A stretch of DNA of 64,000 bases from Pseudomonadota bacterium (GCA_020161335.1 JAIUOJ010000003.1:19735-83734), one strand, 5' to 3'; counted from the first letter of the stretch, positions 8,767 to 22,741 are shown. Numbers and translations are program-made. Notes: generated by a model from the letters alone, not told the origin.

Positions 8767-11700
8767 ATGCACATGCACCATCGTTCCGCGGCGACCCGCG
8801 GCACCATCGCCGTCGCCCTGCTCGCCGCCGCGATCCAGACCGCGCTGGCGCAGGCGCCGACCGCGCCGGACGCCGACGCGCAGGCCGTGACCGAAGCACA
8901 GGCCAGCGATGCGCCGCCGGCCGAGGACGCGACCACGCTCGACAAGGTGGTCGTGGTCGGCTCGCACATCCGCGGCGCGGCGACCACCGAGGCGCTGCCG
9001 GTGGTGGTGCTCGACGCCGAGCAGATCGACGCCGCCGGCGCGGTCTCCGGCGACGAACTGCTGCGCGACATCCCGCAGATGGGCGACGTGCTGTTCGACT
9101 CGTCCAACAACCCGCAGACCAGCAACGCCGCGCGCGGCGACGTCAACTCGGTCAACCTGCGCTCGCTCGGCGTGGGCAACACCCTGGTGCTGCTGAACGG
9201 CCGGCGCATCGTGCAGCACCCGACCAGCCAGGGCACCTCCGATACCGGCACCGTGCCGGTGCAGAGCTTCAATTCGAACGCGATCCCGGTGTCCGGGCTC
9301 GACCGCGTCGAGGTGCTGCTCGACGGCGCCGCGGCGATCTACGGCGCCGACGCCGTGGCCGGCGTGGTCAACACCGTGCTCCAGGGCGACTTCGAGGGAT
9401 TCAGCGTGAGCCAGCGCTTCGGCACGGCCGAAGGCACCGGCATGGACGAGTACGACGCCTCGGTGTTCACCGGCCGCAACTTCGAGCGCGGCAACGTGTC
9501 GCTGTTCGTCAACTACACGAATCGGTCCGCGCTGTGGGCCGAGGACCAGGACTACACGCGCTCGGACGACCTGCGCCCGCTGTTCGCGGACTACGCCGAC
9601 TTCGCGGGCCTGGCCGCGCTCGACGGCCGCTCCTCGCACACGCCGTGGGCACGGCTCAGCGTGGGCCAGCGCCCGGTGATCCGCTCCAACGGCGTCGCCC
9701 TGACCAACACCGCCGGTGCCTTCCACGTGAAGCCAGACGCGGGCTTCGGCGCCTGCGGCATCGCCTTCGGCGAGGACCTGTGCCTGGCCAGCGGCAACCA
9801 CAACTTCAACACCACCCATCGCGACCTGCGCTACGACACGCGCCACGCGACCACGGTCCGGCCGTCGGTCGAGCGCGTGAACGTGTACCTCACCGGCCAC
9901 TACGACGTCACTGACAACGTCGAATTCTTCGGCGAGGCGGGCTACTACCACGCCACCAGCCTGGCCACGCAGCCGCCGGTGGTGAACCTCAACAGCCTGT
10001 GGATCCCGGCCAGCAACTACTGGAACCCGTTCGGCCCGACCACGTTCGCCGACGGCTCGCCGAACCCGAACCGCCTGCCGGGCCTGACCAACGTGCCTGC
10101 CGCCGGACTGCCCGTGCTGCTGAGCAACTACCGCTTCGTCGACGTCGGCTTCCAGGACGTCGAGGTCAGGAACTACCAGGCGCGCTTGCTCGCCGGCCTG
10201 CGCGGCCAGTGGAACGGCTTCGATTGGGAAACCGCACTGGTCTACTCCGAGGCCGAGGCCGAGGACCGCTCCGGCAACGTCAACATGACCGCGCTGCAGC
10301 GGCAGCTGGCGCTGTCCACGCCCGACGCCTACAACCCGTTCAACGGCGGCTGCGTTGCCACCACCAGCTGGGGCGACTGCTCGCCGAGCTCGCAGGCGGC
10401 GGTGGACGCGATCCGCATGGACCTGGTGCGCACCTCGCGCACCACCCTGACCATGGTCGACTTCCGCATGAACCGCGGCGACCTGCTGGCGCTGCCGGCC
10501 GGCAACCTCGGCATCGCCTTCGGCGCCGAGGCGCGGCGCGAGACGCAGAAGGACGATCGCGACGCCAACCTCGACGGCACCTTCACCTTCACCGACATGG
10601 TCAGCGGCCAGACCAACCTCAGCAACGTGTCCGCGGTCAGCCCCAACCCGGATACGTCCGGCTCGCGCACCGTCGGTTCGGCCTACCTCGAGTTCGCGGT
10701 GCCGCTGGTTTCGTCGGAGATGGGCATTCCACTCGTGAACCGCCTCGACATGCAGCTCGCCGGCCGCTACGAGCACTACTCGGACTTCGGTTCCGTGGCC
10801 AAGCCGAAGGTCGCGCTGGCCTGGGACGTGGTCGACGGCCTGCGCCTGCGCGGTTCCTACTCCCAGGGCTTCCGCGCGCCGAACCTGGAACAGACCAACG
10901 CCACCCAGTATTCGCGCCTGGCCGGCGGCGTGGACTACGCGCGCTGCGAGGCGCAGCTGCGCACCGGCGCGATCGCGTCGATGACGGCCTGCGCGCAGAA
11001 CACCTCGGGCGTGTCGCTGCTGGTGGCCGGCAATCCGGAGCTGGAGCCGGAGGAAAGCACCAACGTGTCCTACGGGCTCGTGTTCCAGCCGACCTTCCTG
11101 CCGAAGGCGGCGGGCAGCTTCACCTTTACCGTCGATCGCTGGCGGATCGAGCAGGAACAGATCGTGGGCCTGCTCGGTGCGCAGACGGCGCTGATCGTCG
11201 ACTACCTCGACCGCGTGCAGGGCGGCAGCAACCCGCTGGTGGTGCGCGCCGCGCCGACGCCCGAGGACATCGCCCTGTTCGAGGGCAGCGGGCTGGCGGC
11301 GGCGGGCGAGGTGATCGCGATCAACGACCAGTTCATCAACCTGCAGCCGCAGACGGCGGCCGGCCTCGACTTCGGGCTGCACTGGCAGAAGCGGCGCACG
11401 CGCCTGGGCACGTTCAGCGTGCGCCTCAACGCCAGCAAGCTCACCGAGTTCACCCGTGACCCGGGCCCGATCGTCAACGCGTTGTACGCCGCGCGCGCCG
11501 CGGGCACGATCGATGCGCTGACGCCGCTGCCCGACCCGAGCCAGCTGATCGGCCAGAACGGCCGCCCGGAATGGCGCATCACCAGCGCGCTCACCTGGAA
11601 CCAGGGACCATGGCGCGCGGGCGTGTCCACGCGCTACCGCAGTTCGTTCGAGCAGCCCTCGCTGCTCGGCGCCTCGGGCGCTCCCTGGGTGGTCGAATCG

Positions 11701-11874
11701 CGCACGGTGACCAACCTCTACGGCCAGTACCGCTTCGACGGGGGCACGGCCGTGCGCCTGGGCGTGAACGACGTGACCGACGAGGGCCCGTCGCTGGCCG
11801 ACAATGGCTATCGCGGCTCGGTCGACCAGCCCTGGGGCCGCTACTGGTACGTCAACATCAGCCATTCGTTCTGA
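8767..11874 (+). CDS. TonB-dependent outer-membrane receptor
   Basis: This 1035-residue protein has a signal peptide (cleavage near ALA-QAP, residue 22), a plug domain starting at DKVVVVGSHIRGAATTEALP with GDELLRDIPQM and NLRSLGVGNTLVLLNGRR, and a large beta-barrel ending in WYVNISHSF with the terminal phenylalanine typical of outer-membrane insertion. It belongs to the long xanthomonad-type TonB receptors that import large or scarce nutrients. A good ribosome site (GAGGGAGG) lies before ATG 8767. The gene follows dctA by 37 bases and precedes a secreted hydrolase by 18. The ligand is unknown; context suggests an ester or conjugate processed in the periplasm to something DctA can carry. Confidence 0.93.
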   Translation: MHMHHRSAATRGTIAVALLAAAIQTALAQAPTAPDADAQAVTEAQASDAPPAEDATTLDKVVVVGSHIRGAATTEALPVVVLDAEQIDAAGAVSGDELLRDIPQMGDVLFDSSNNPQTSNAARGDVNSVNLRSLGVGNTLVLLNGRRIVQHPTSQGTSDTGTVPVQSFNSNAIPVSGLDRVEVLLDGAAAIYGADAVAGVVNTVLQGDFEGFSVSQRFGTAEGTGMDEYDASVFTGRNFERGNVSLFVNYTNRSALWAEDQDYTRSDDLRPLFADYADFAGLAALDGRSSHTPWARLSVGQRPVIRSNGVALTNTAGAFHVKPDAGFGACGIAFGEDLCLASGNHNFNTTHRDLRYDTRHATTVRPSVERVNVYLTGHYDVTDNVEFFGEAGYYHATSLATQPPVVNLNSLWIPASNYWNPFGPTTFADGSPNPNRLPGLTNVPAAGLPVLLSNYRFVDVGFQDVEVRNYQARLLAGLRGQWNGFDWETALVYSEAEAEDRSGNVNMTALQRQLALSTPDAYNPFNGGCVATTSWGDCSPSSQAAVDAIRMDLVRTSRTTLTMVDFRMNRGDLLALPAGNLGIAFGAEARRETQKDDRDANLDGTFTFTDMVSGQTNLSNVSAVSPNPDTSGSRTVGSAYLEFAVPLVSSEMGIPLVNRLDMQLAGRYEHYSDFGSVAKPKVALAWDVVDGLRLRGSYSQGFRAPNLEQTNATQYSRLAGGVDYARCEAQLRTGAIASMTACAQNTSGVSLLVAGNPELEPEESTNVSYGLVFQPTFLPKAAGSFTFTVDRWRIEQEQIVGLLGAQTALIVDYLDRVQGGSNPLVVRAAPTPEDIALFEGSGLAAAGEVIAINDQFINLQPQTAAGLDFGLHWQKRRTRLGTFSVRLNASKLTEFTRDPGPIVNALYAARAAGTIDALTPLPDPSQLIGQNGRPEWRITSALTWNQGPWRAGVSTRYRSSFEQPSLLGASGAPWVVESRTVTNLYGQYRFDGGTAVRLGVNDVTDEGPSLADNGYRGSVDQPWGRYWYVNISHSF

Positions 11875-11892
11875 CCGGGGAGGACCGACGGC

Positions 11893-13200
11893 ATGCGCAC
11901 CGGGGCACGCGCGATGACGCGGGCAACTGCGCTGGCACTCGCGGCGCTCATCGCGCCGCTGGCGGCTGGCAGCGGCGGGCAGGCGGACGCACCCGCGTTC
12001 GCGCCCACGCCGTGCCCGGCATCGGTCGCGGACGTGGCCGACTGCCACGCCGCGCGCGACCGCAACGGTGCCTGGCTGCTGGTGGCGATGCCGCGCCAGT
12101 GGAACCGGCGGCTGCTGGTGCACGCGCACGGCGGCCCGCGCCTGGGCGTGCCGGCCGACGGTGACTCCGCCGAGGACCTCGACCGCTTCGCGGTGATGGT
12201 GCGCGACGGCCATGCATGGATCGGTTCCACCTACCGCCGCGGCGGTTACGGCGTGCGCAGCGCCGCCGAAGACGTCGACAACAGCCGGCGTGCGTTCCAG
12301 CAGCGCTGGGGCCGTCCCGAACGCACCGTGCTGCACGGCCAGTCCTGGGGCGGCAACGTCGCCGCCAAGGCGGCGGAACTGTACGCGCTCGACCTCGACG
12401 GCGCGGCGAACTACGACGCCGTGCTGACCACCAATGGCCTGCTCACCGGCGGCACCCGCGCCTACGGCTTCCGCGCCGACCTGCGTGCGGTGTACCAGTA
12501 CTACTGCCGCAACCATCCCGCCGCGGACGAGCCGCAGTACCCGCTGTGGCAGGGACTGCCCGCAGGCTCGCGCATGGACCGCGCCGAACTGCGCCGGCGC
12601 GTGCAGGCGTGCACCGGCATCGATTCCGCGCCCGCGAAGCGCTCGCGCGCACAGGCCGCGCGCCTGGCCGACATCCTCGCCGTCAGCGGCGTGGCCGAAT
12701 CGCAGCTCGTCGCGCACCTGGCCTGGGGCACCTTCCATTTCCGCGACCTGGTGCAGGTGCGCCTGCGCGGCGGCAATCCCTTCGACAACACGCGCACCGT
12801 GTACCGCGGCTCCCGCGACGACGAGGCGCTCAACGCCGGCGTCGAGCGCTTCGCCGCCGATCCCGCGACGGTGGCGCGGCTGGGCTACGACGCCGACCTG
12901 TCGGGGCAGATCGTGCTGCCGACGCTGGCGATCCATGCCGCGCACGACCCGGTGGTCTCCGCCGGCGCGCTGGCGGCCTATCGCGCCACCGTCGACGGCG
13001 CCGGCCGCGGCCACCTGCTGGCCGAGGCCATGACCGACGAACGCGACCACAGCCGCCTGCGCGACGCCAGCTATCGCGCCGCGCTGCGCGCGCTGGACGC
13101 GTGGCTCGACACGGGGGCGCGGCCCGACGCGGCCGCGCTGCAGGCCACCTGCCTGGCCACGGCGGCGACGGCCGCGGAATGCCGCTTCCGGGACCCCTGA
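11893..13200 (+). CDS. Secreted alpha/beta hydrolase
   Basis: This 435-residue exported hydrolase has an N-terminal signal peptide (ATALALAALIAPLAAG). The alpha/beta hydrolase fold is marked by LLVHAHGGPR (oxyanion region) and the nucleophile elbow GQSWGG with Ser151. A probable acid and histidine lie in AIHAAHDPVVS and DERDHSRL. Four or more cysteines after residue 160 suggest disulfides in the periplasm. It ends the dctA-receptor-hydrolase cluster, 18 bases after the receptor stop, so it probably cleaves the ligand the receptor imports. Substrate class (ester, tannin-like, oligomer) cannot be read from the sequence. A second enzyme of similar plan is encoded at 39795-40910. Confidence 0.82.
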   Translation: MRTGARAMTRATALALAALIAPLAAGSGGQADAPAFAPTPCPASVADVADCHAARDRNGAWLLVAMPRQWNRRLLVHAHGGPRLGVPADGDSAEDLDRFAVMVRDGHAWIGSTYRRGGYGVRSAAEDVDNSRRAFQQRWGRPERTVLHGQSWGGNVAAKAAELYALDLDGAANYDAVLTTNGLLTGGTRAYGFRADLRAVYQYYCRNHPAADEPQYPLWQGLPAGSRMDRAELRRRVQACTGIDSAPAKRSRAQAARLADILAVSGVAESQLVAHLAWGTFHFRDLVQVRLRGGNPFDNTRTVYRGSRDDEALNAGVERFAADPATVARLGYDADLSGQIVLPTLAIHAAHDPVVSAGALAAYRATVDGAGRGHLLAEAMTDERDHSRLRDASYRAALRALDAWLDTGARPDAAALQATCLATAATAAECRFRDP

Positions 13201-13294
13201 CGCGCGCCGCGTGGGCGCCACCGGCCGGCGCGCGGCCCCCGGGCACTTGGTGCGCCGCCGCATCGCCCCGCCGATGCCCCCGCCGGCAAACCGC

Positions 13295-13300
13295 TAGAAT
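13295..13300 (+). promoter_or_regulatory. Candidate -10 box of maeB
   Basis: TAGAAT stands 24 bases before the first maeB ATG in a short non-coding gap. The same hexamer occurs before aceE (18552-18557), and TAGAAT-type -10 boxes are common in this group. No convincing -35 element is visible. Confidence 0.35.
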
Positions 13301-13324
13301 CCACGATCCGACCATGGCAGTGAC

Positions 13325-15649
<2,325 letters not shown>

Positions 15650-15664
15650 GCGCGCGGGCCCGGC

Positions 15665-16024
15665 TCAGCCGGGCAGGAGGCGCCGGACCAGCGCGGGCAG
15701 GTCCGGCAGGCGGTCCTTGAGCAGCAGCGCGTCGACGACGGGCAGGACCGCGTCGCCGGGCGGCGGCGCGCCGGTGAGCAGCACCACGCGGGCCGCGGGC
15801 GCGGACGCGCGCACGCTGGCGAGGATCTCGTCGCAGGGCCAGCCGGGGATGTTGAGGTCGCACAGCACCAGTCGCGGCGTCGCCGCGGCGAGCGCGGGCG
15901 CCAGCTGTTCGCGGCGCGTCACCACGCGCACGCCGAGCGCCGGCAGCGCCTCCTCCAGCGCCAGCCGCGCCAGTTCGGCGTCGTCCGGGTCGTCGTCGAT
16001 CACCAGCACCGCGGGCGGCGCCAC
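15665..16024 (-). CDS. Single-domain response regulator (receiver only)
   Basis: This 119-residue stand-alone receiver has the acidic cluster IDDDPDD at residues 9-15, phospho-acceptor D56 in LCDLNIPG, a threonine in LLTGAP, and lysine K102 or nearby in LLLKDRLP. There is no output domain, so it must act through protein contacts or phosphorelay. It is last in a minus-strand group: histidine kinase, Rcp1-like receiver (3-base gap), then this protein. A 17-base near-perfect dyad (15658-15674) overlaps its stop codon in the convergent gap with maeB and may aid termination. Confidence 0.82.
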   Translation of the reverse strand: MAPPAVLVIDDDPDDAELARLALEEALPALGVRVVTRREQLAPALAAATPRLVLCDLNIPGWPCDEILASVRASAPAARVVLLTGAPPPGDAVLPVVDALLLKDRLPDLPALVRRLLPG

Positions 16025-16027
16025 GGC

Positions 16028-16471
16028 TCAGGGATCCCCGGGCGCGGATTCGTTGAACACCGCCCAGAAGCGGCCGAGGGTCTTGATCGCCTCGAAGAAC
16101 TGGTCGACGTCCACCGGCTTGACCACGTAGGCGTTCACGCCCTGGTCCCAGCTGCGCGCCAGGTCGTGCTCCTCGCGCGAGGACGACAGGATCACCACCG
16201 GCATGCGCCGGAAGTGCTCGTCCGCGCGCAGCGTGGTCAAGACCTCCAGCCCGTCCATGCGCGGCATCTTGATGTCCAGCAGCAGCACCGACGGATCGCC
16301 GTCGGCGCGGTCGGCGAAGCGGCCACGACGGTACAGGTAGTCCAGCGCCTCCACGCCGTCCTCGACGTGCACGATCTGGTTGACCAGATGGGCCTCGCGC
16401 AGCGCGTCGATGGTCATCTCGGCATCGTGCGGGTTGTCTTCGGCCAGCAGGATGGTGCGGATCGGGTTCAT
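16028..16471 (-). CDS. Rcp1-like single-domain response regulator
   Basis: This 147-residue receiver protein has AEDNPHDAEM at the N-terminus, phospho-acceptor D66 in LLLDIKMPRMDG, the conserved serine in VILSSSREE and K118 in YVVKPVD. It matches small Rcp1-type regulators that partner phytochrome-like kinases. Its start codon overlaps the stop of the upstream histidine kinase (ATGA at 16468-16471), which is strong evidence that the two work together. No DNA-binding or enzymatic domain is present. Confidence 0.9.
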   Translation of the reverse strand: MNPIRTILLAEDNPHDAEMTIDALREAHLVNQIVHVEDGVEALDYLYRRGRFADRADGDPSVLLLDIKMPRMDGLEVLTTLRADEHFRRMPVVILSSSREEHDLARSWDQGVNAYVVKPVDVDQFFEAIKTLGRFWAVFNESAPGDP

Positions 16472-18267
16472 GGCGCGCTCGCGGGCTTGAGGTCGAGGTT
16501 GGCGGGCAGGGTGAAGTGGAAGGTCGCGCCTTCGCCGGGCGCCGCTTCGGCCCACACGCTGCCGTTGTGGCGCGTCACCACGCGCTTGACGCTGGCCAGG
16601 CCGATGCCGGTGCCGCTGAACTCGCTGGCCGCGTGCAGGCGCTGGAACACGCCGAACAGCTTGCCGGCGTACTGCATGTCGAAGCCGGCGCCGTTGTCGC
16701 GCACCGTGAAGTGGTGGTCGCCGTCGGCGTTGCGCCGGTGCTCCACCTCGATCCGCGCCGGTTCGCTGCGCGCGCTGTACTTGACCGCGTTGCCCATCAG
16801 GTTGTGCCACACCTGGCGCAGCATGTTCTCGTCGGCGACCAGGATCGGCATCGGCCCGATCCGCCACTGCACCACGTGGCCGGGATGCTCGCCGGCGACG
16901 TCGGCGTCGAGCATCGCGCGGGTCTCCTCGACCATCGACTGGATGTCCACCGCCTGCAGGCGCATCGCGCTGCGGCCCAGGCGCGAGTACACCAGCAGGT
17001 CGTCGATCAGCGCCGACATGCGCTTCGCCGAACCGCCGATCACCTCGAGGTAGTGCCGGCCCTTGTCGTCGAGGTCGTCGCCGAGGTGGCGCGAGAGCTT
17101 GCCGACGAAGCCCGAGATGTGGCGCAGCGGCGCGCGCAGGTCGTGCGACACCGAATAGCTGAAGGCCTCCAGCTCGCGGTTGACGTCCGAGACCTGCTCC
17201 ACCTTGCCCTGCAGCTGGCGGTTGAGCTCGCGGATGTGGGTTTCGCCGGCCTTCTGCGCGCTGATGTCGCTGGCGGTGATCAGCGCCACGCGCTCGTCGC
17301 TGTCGGGCAGGTCCATCGGCCGTGCGTTGACCAGCATCACCCGGTCGATGCCGTCGGCGGTGTGCTGGTGCAGCTCGTAGTCCCACAGCTCGCGCGAGCG
17401 GCGCAGCACGTCGTGCAGGCGCCGCAGCGCGTCCTCGTTGGCCCAGGCGCCGTTGCCCAGCGCCGACAGCTGCTGCCCGCGCGCGTCGCGGTCGACCGCG
17501 AACAGCTCGCCGAAGGCCGGGTTGTGCATGACCACGCGCAACTGCTCGTCGACCAGCACGATCGGTTCGCGCACGGTGTCCAGCACCGCGGCGGAGCGCG
17601 CGTTCTCGCGCTGCGAGGTCCGCTCGGCCACGCTGCGCCGCATCGCCGCGCGCAGTGCCATCCGCGCCAGCCAGACCAGCAGCAGGCCCTGCGCGATCAT
17701 CGAGCCCCAGGCCGCCCACACCGCCTGCCGGTGGGTGCGCCGCGCGTCCGCCTGGCGTTCGCCGAGGTAGGCGCGCTCGGCGTCGATCATTTCGTCCACC
17801 GCCACCTGCAGCGGCAGCTCAGAGACCAGCCGCTGCAGCCCGGCGTGCACGTCGGCCGGCTCGGCGGCGATGCGTTGCAGCAGCGCCAGGCGCTGGCGCA
17901 CCAGGCCGCGCATCGCCCCCAGCCGCACCTGCTGCGCGGGGTTGTCGCGGGTCAGCCGTTCCACTTCGTCCAGCCCGGGCTCGACCTGCGCGCGGTTGCG
18001 GTCGAACCGCTCGCGGGTGGCCTGCGGCATGTCGATCTCGAGCCCGCGCAGGATCACCGCCGATTCCATGCCGCGCACCGCGGCCAGCAGTGCCGACAGC
18101 GCGCCTTCCACCCGCAGCGTATGCGCGACGCGGCTGGCGGCCTCGATCTCGCGGCGCTCGGCGATGCGCTGCAGCAGGAACGGCAGGACGATGATCACCG
18201 CCACCGCGACCGCGAGCAGCAGGGCGCGCCAGTGCCTGGAGGGAAACGGGGGAACGGACGTGGGCAT
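16468..18267 (-). CDS. CHASE3-like/PAS sensor histidine kinase
   Basis: This 599-residue membrane kinase starts at ATG 18267 (MPTSVPPFPSRHWRALLLA); the open frame upstream lacks family character. Helix 1 spans about 14-32 and helix 2 about 185-203. Between them is an all-helical sensor of CHASE3 type. A PAS domain lies at about 228-340 and a HisKA domain has H375 in SYSVSHDLRAPLRHISGF. The ATPase has GNAVKYSAR and DNGAGFDMQYAGKLFGVFQRLH, the last typical of bacteriophytochrome-type kinases. No chromophore-binding GAF/PHY module is present, so light sensing is not indicated. It is translationally coupled to an Rcp1-like receiver, followed by a second receiver. The signal is unknown. Confidence 0.9.
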   Translation of the reverse strand: MPTSVPPFPSRHWRALLLAVAVAVIIVLPFLLQRIAERREIEAASRVAHTLRVEGALSALLAAVRGMESAVILRGLEIDMPQATRERFDRNRAQVEPGLDEVERLTRDNPAQQVRLGAMRGLVRQRLALLQRIAAEPADVHAGLQRLVSELPLQVAVDEMIDAERAYLGERQADARRTHRQAVWAAWGSMIAQGLLLVWLARMALRAAMRRSVAERTSQRENARSAAVLDTVREPIVLVDEQLRVVMHNPAFGELFAVDRDARGQQLSALGNGAWANEDALRRLHDVLRRSRELWDYELHQHTADGIDRVMLVNARPMDLPDSDERVALITASDISAQKAGETHIRELNRQLQGKVEQVSDVNRELEAFSYSVSHDLRAPLRHISGFVGKLSRHLGDDLDDKGRHYLEVIGGSAKRMSALIDDLLVYSRLGRSAMRLQAVDIQSMVEETRAMLDADVAGEHPGHVVQWRIGPMPILVADENMLRQVWHNLMGNAVKYSARSEPARIEVEHRRNADGDHHFTVRDNGAGFDMQYAGKLFGVFQRLHAASEFSGTGIGLASVKRVVTRHNGSVWAEAAPGEGATFHFTLPANLDLKPASAP

Positions 18268-18613
18268 TTCGGCTGCGGCGACCCGGGTTCCTTGGCGTTG
18301 GCCGCAACCGCATGGCCGCCCGACGCGGCATGATCCCCGAACCGCGGGGCCCGAGGCAAACCGGTGCATGGCGCCGCGGCCTTCGCCCGCGCGTCCGCCC
18401 AGGCCATCGGGCGACGCGTGTTGCAGCGCAAGAAGCGGCGGCGGGCGGATCGGGCGATCGCGCGCTTTGTCCCGGCGGGACAACCACTTGCGCGCGCCAC
18501 CCGCGTCCTCTGCTGCCGCGGCCCGCGACGCCGGCGCCGGGGTCGCCCTGTTAGAATCGGGACTCTAAACCCCATGACAACACGGCGGCCGACGAGCCGC
18601 GGCGGAGCAAGCG
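18268..18613. other. Divergent intergenic region, histidine kinase / aceE
   Basis: About 346 bases separate the two divergent genes. I find no coding pattern. A TAGAAT -10-like box lies near the aceE side. A small dyad, TTAGA then TCTAA eight bases later (18551-18568), overlaps it and could be an operator. Nothing else is recognisable. Confidence 0.5.
18552..18557 (+). promoter_or_regulatory. Candidate -10 box of aceE
   Basis: TAGAAT occurs 56 bases before the aceE ATG and lies inside a TTAGA-N8-TCTAA dyad. The -35 region 17 bases upstream is GC-rich and does not match TTGACA, so activation by a factor is plausible. Confidence 0.35.
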
Positions 18614-21304
<2,691 letters not shown>

Positions 21305-21315
21305 TTCAGATATCA

Positions 21316-21363
21316 GCCGTGCTATTAATTTGATATCAATTGCTATCAAATTAATAGCACGGC
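21316..21363. repeat. Perfect 20-bp inverted repeat before fic
   Basis: Arms at 21316-21335 and 21344-21363 are exact reverse complements (left arm GCCGTGCTATTAATTTGATA) around the eight-base centre TCAATTGC. The dyad starts 12 bases after the aceE stop, and the fic ATG begins one base after its end (21365). It is AT-rich unlike its surroundings. It could be an operator for autoregulation by the Fic protein, a terminator for aceE, or the scar of an insertion. Confidence 0.85.
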
Positions 21364-21364
21364 C

Positions 21365-22708
21365 ATGAAACTCCCTGTACAAGCTCCACAACTATCTGAT
21401 TTGCTTGGAAAATCAGCAGATATTGGGTGGCTGTTGAGTCATCCTGTCGGCCCTGAGGTGAATGGTGCATATTTGCATTGGGATCATCTTAGGCACCGGC
21501 CGGCTCCTGAAGGCATGACTTCAGAGCAGTGGTGGGCAGGGGTCAAGCTTACGCGTTCAGGATTGGCAAGAGCTTTGCCCTTGCATGACAAGACTGACCG
21601 TCCATTTTCGGTCTCACTCACGGACACGATGCTGCGCAAGTTGCATTTTCTGGACCGAGAGGCCGCTGGTCTGATCTTGGGTGCAGACCAAGACGATGAT
21701 GGCTCTATTCAACGCAAGCATCTGTTGCGCTCATTGATTGAAGAGGCAATGACGTCGTCACAACTTGAGGGCGCGTCAACGACACGGCGAGTAGCCAAGG
21801 AGTTGCTGTCGACGGGGCGTGCGCCCCGCGACCGTAGTGAGCAGATGATTTTTAACAACTTTGCGACCATGCAATCTTTGGCGGGTGCGCGAGAAAAACC
21901 GCTTACTCAGGGAATGATTTTTGACATCCATCGTCGCTTGATGCGCGACGCTATGGATGATCCTCGTGATATTGGTCGGTTTAGAACTGCTACGGATGAC
22001 GTTGTCGCATTTGACAAGGCCGATCCATCACGAGTTCTACACATACCACCAGCAGCAGTAGAGTTGCCGAATCGTATGCAAGCGCTGTGCGATTTTGCGA
22101 ATGATGGGGGGGAAGAGGCATTCCTGCATCCGATCGTCAAGGCGATCATGTTGCATTTTATGATTGGGTACGACCATCCATTTTGTGACGGGAATGGACG
22201 AACTGCTCGTGCACTTTTCTATTGGTCAATGCTCCGTTCCGGATATTGGCTGAGTGAGTATGTTTCCATTTCAAGTGTCTTGAAAAGGGCGCCGGAAGCT
22301 TACGTGCGCGCATACCTGCATAGTGAAAGTGATGGTGCCGATGCCAGCTACTTCGTTGCGCACCAGCTGGATGTAATCATTAATGCAGTTAATAGTCTGC
22401 GCGACTATCTAGCGCGAAAAAGTAAGGAGCGCAAGCGGGCGGAAACGCTGCTCCGTCCAAACTCTCAATTTGGCGGAGCACTGAATCATCGTCAGAGAGC
22501 GCTGCTTTTGCATGCCATCCGGCATTCCGATTCAGAATACACGATCAGTCGACATCAAGCCGCTCAGCAGGTTACATACGCTACTGCGCGATCTGACTTG
22601 CTCGGACTGGCTGGATTAGAATTGCTTACGCAATACAAGCGCGGAAAAGGCTATGTATTTAGACCGATTGCAGATCTGTCAAAAAAGTTGAACGCGCCAA
22701 ACCAGTAA
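21365..22708 (+). CDS. Fic-domain protein with N-terminal inhibitory helix and C-terminal wHTH
   Basis: This 447-residue Fic protein is a probable AMP-transferase or related nucleotidyl-transferase. The core motif HPFCDGNGRTAR places the catalytic histidine at 271, with the Fic flap region around 205-230. Upstream, S131xxxE135G136 (SSQLEG) matches the class II inhibitory helix, in which the glutamate blocks productive ATP binding, so the enzyme should be self-restrained. Residues from about 375 to 440 (NHRQRALLLHAIRH, YTISRHQAAQQVTYATARSDLLGLAGLELL) form a winged-helix-like DNA-binding end. The gene is clearly more AT-rich in codon use than its neighbours, which indicates transfer. No antitoxin-like small gene is adjacent. 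The perfect dyad at its start suggests self-regulation. Target unknown. Confidence 0.92.
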   Translation: MKLPVQAPQLSDLLGKSADIGWLLSHPVGPEVNGAYLHWDHLRHRPAPEGMTSEQWWAGVKLTRSGLARALPLHDKTDRPFSVSLTDTMLRKLHFLDREAAGLILGADQDDDGSIQRKHLLRSLIEEAMTSSQLEGASTTRRVAKELLSTGRAPRDRSEQMIFNNFATMQSLAGAREKPLTQGMIFDIHRRLMRDAMDDPRDIGRFRTATDDVVAFDKADPSRVLHIPPAAVELPNRMQALCDFANDGGEEAFLHPIVKAIMLHFMIGYDHPFCDGNGRTARALFYWSMLRSGYWLSEYVSISSVLKRAPEAYVRAYLHSESDGADASYFVAHQLDVIINAVNSLRDYLARKSKERKRAETLLRPNSQFGGALNHRQRALLLHAIRHSDSEYTISRHQAAQQVTYATARSDLLGLAGLELLTQYKRGKGYVFRPIADLSKKLNAPNQ

Positions 22709-22741
22709 GTGAGTGAATGGGCTCGAGACTTGATCGTAAAA

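Noticed and set aside
8569-13263. A 1564-codon open frame on the minus strand
   Set aside because: It lies opposite the TonB receptor and hydrolase genes, has low-complexity Arg/Gly/Val/Ala/His composition and no domain signal; it is a mirror of GC-rich codons.
16468-18267. Bacteriophytochrome photoreceptor
   Set aside because: The catalytic region is phytochrome-like, but the N-terminus is a helical periplasmic sensor with two membrane helices and no GAF/PHY chromophore domain.
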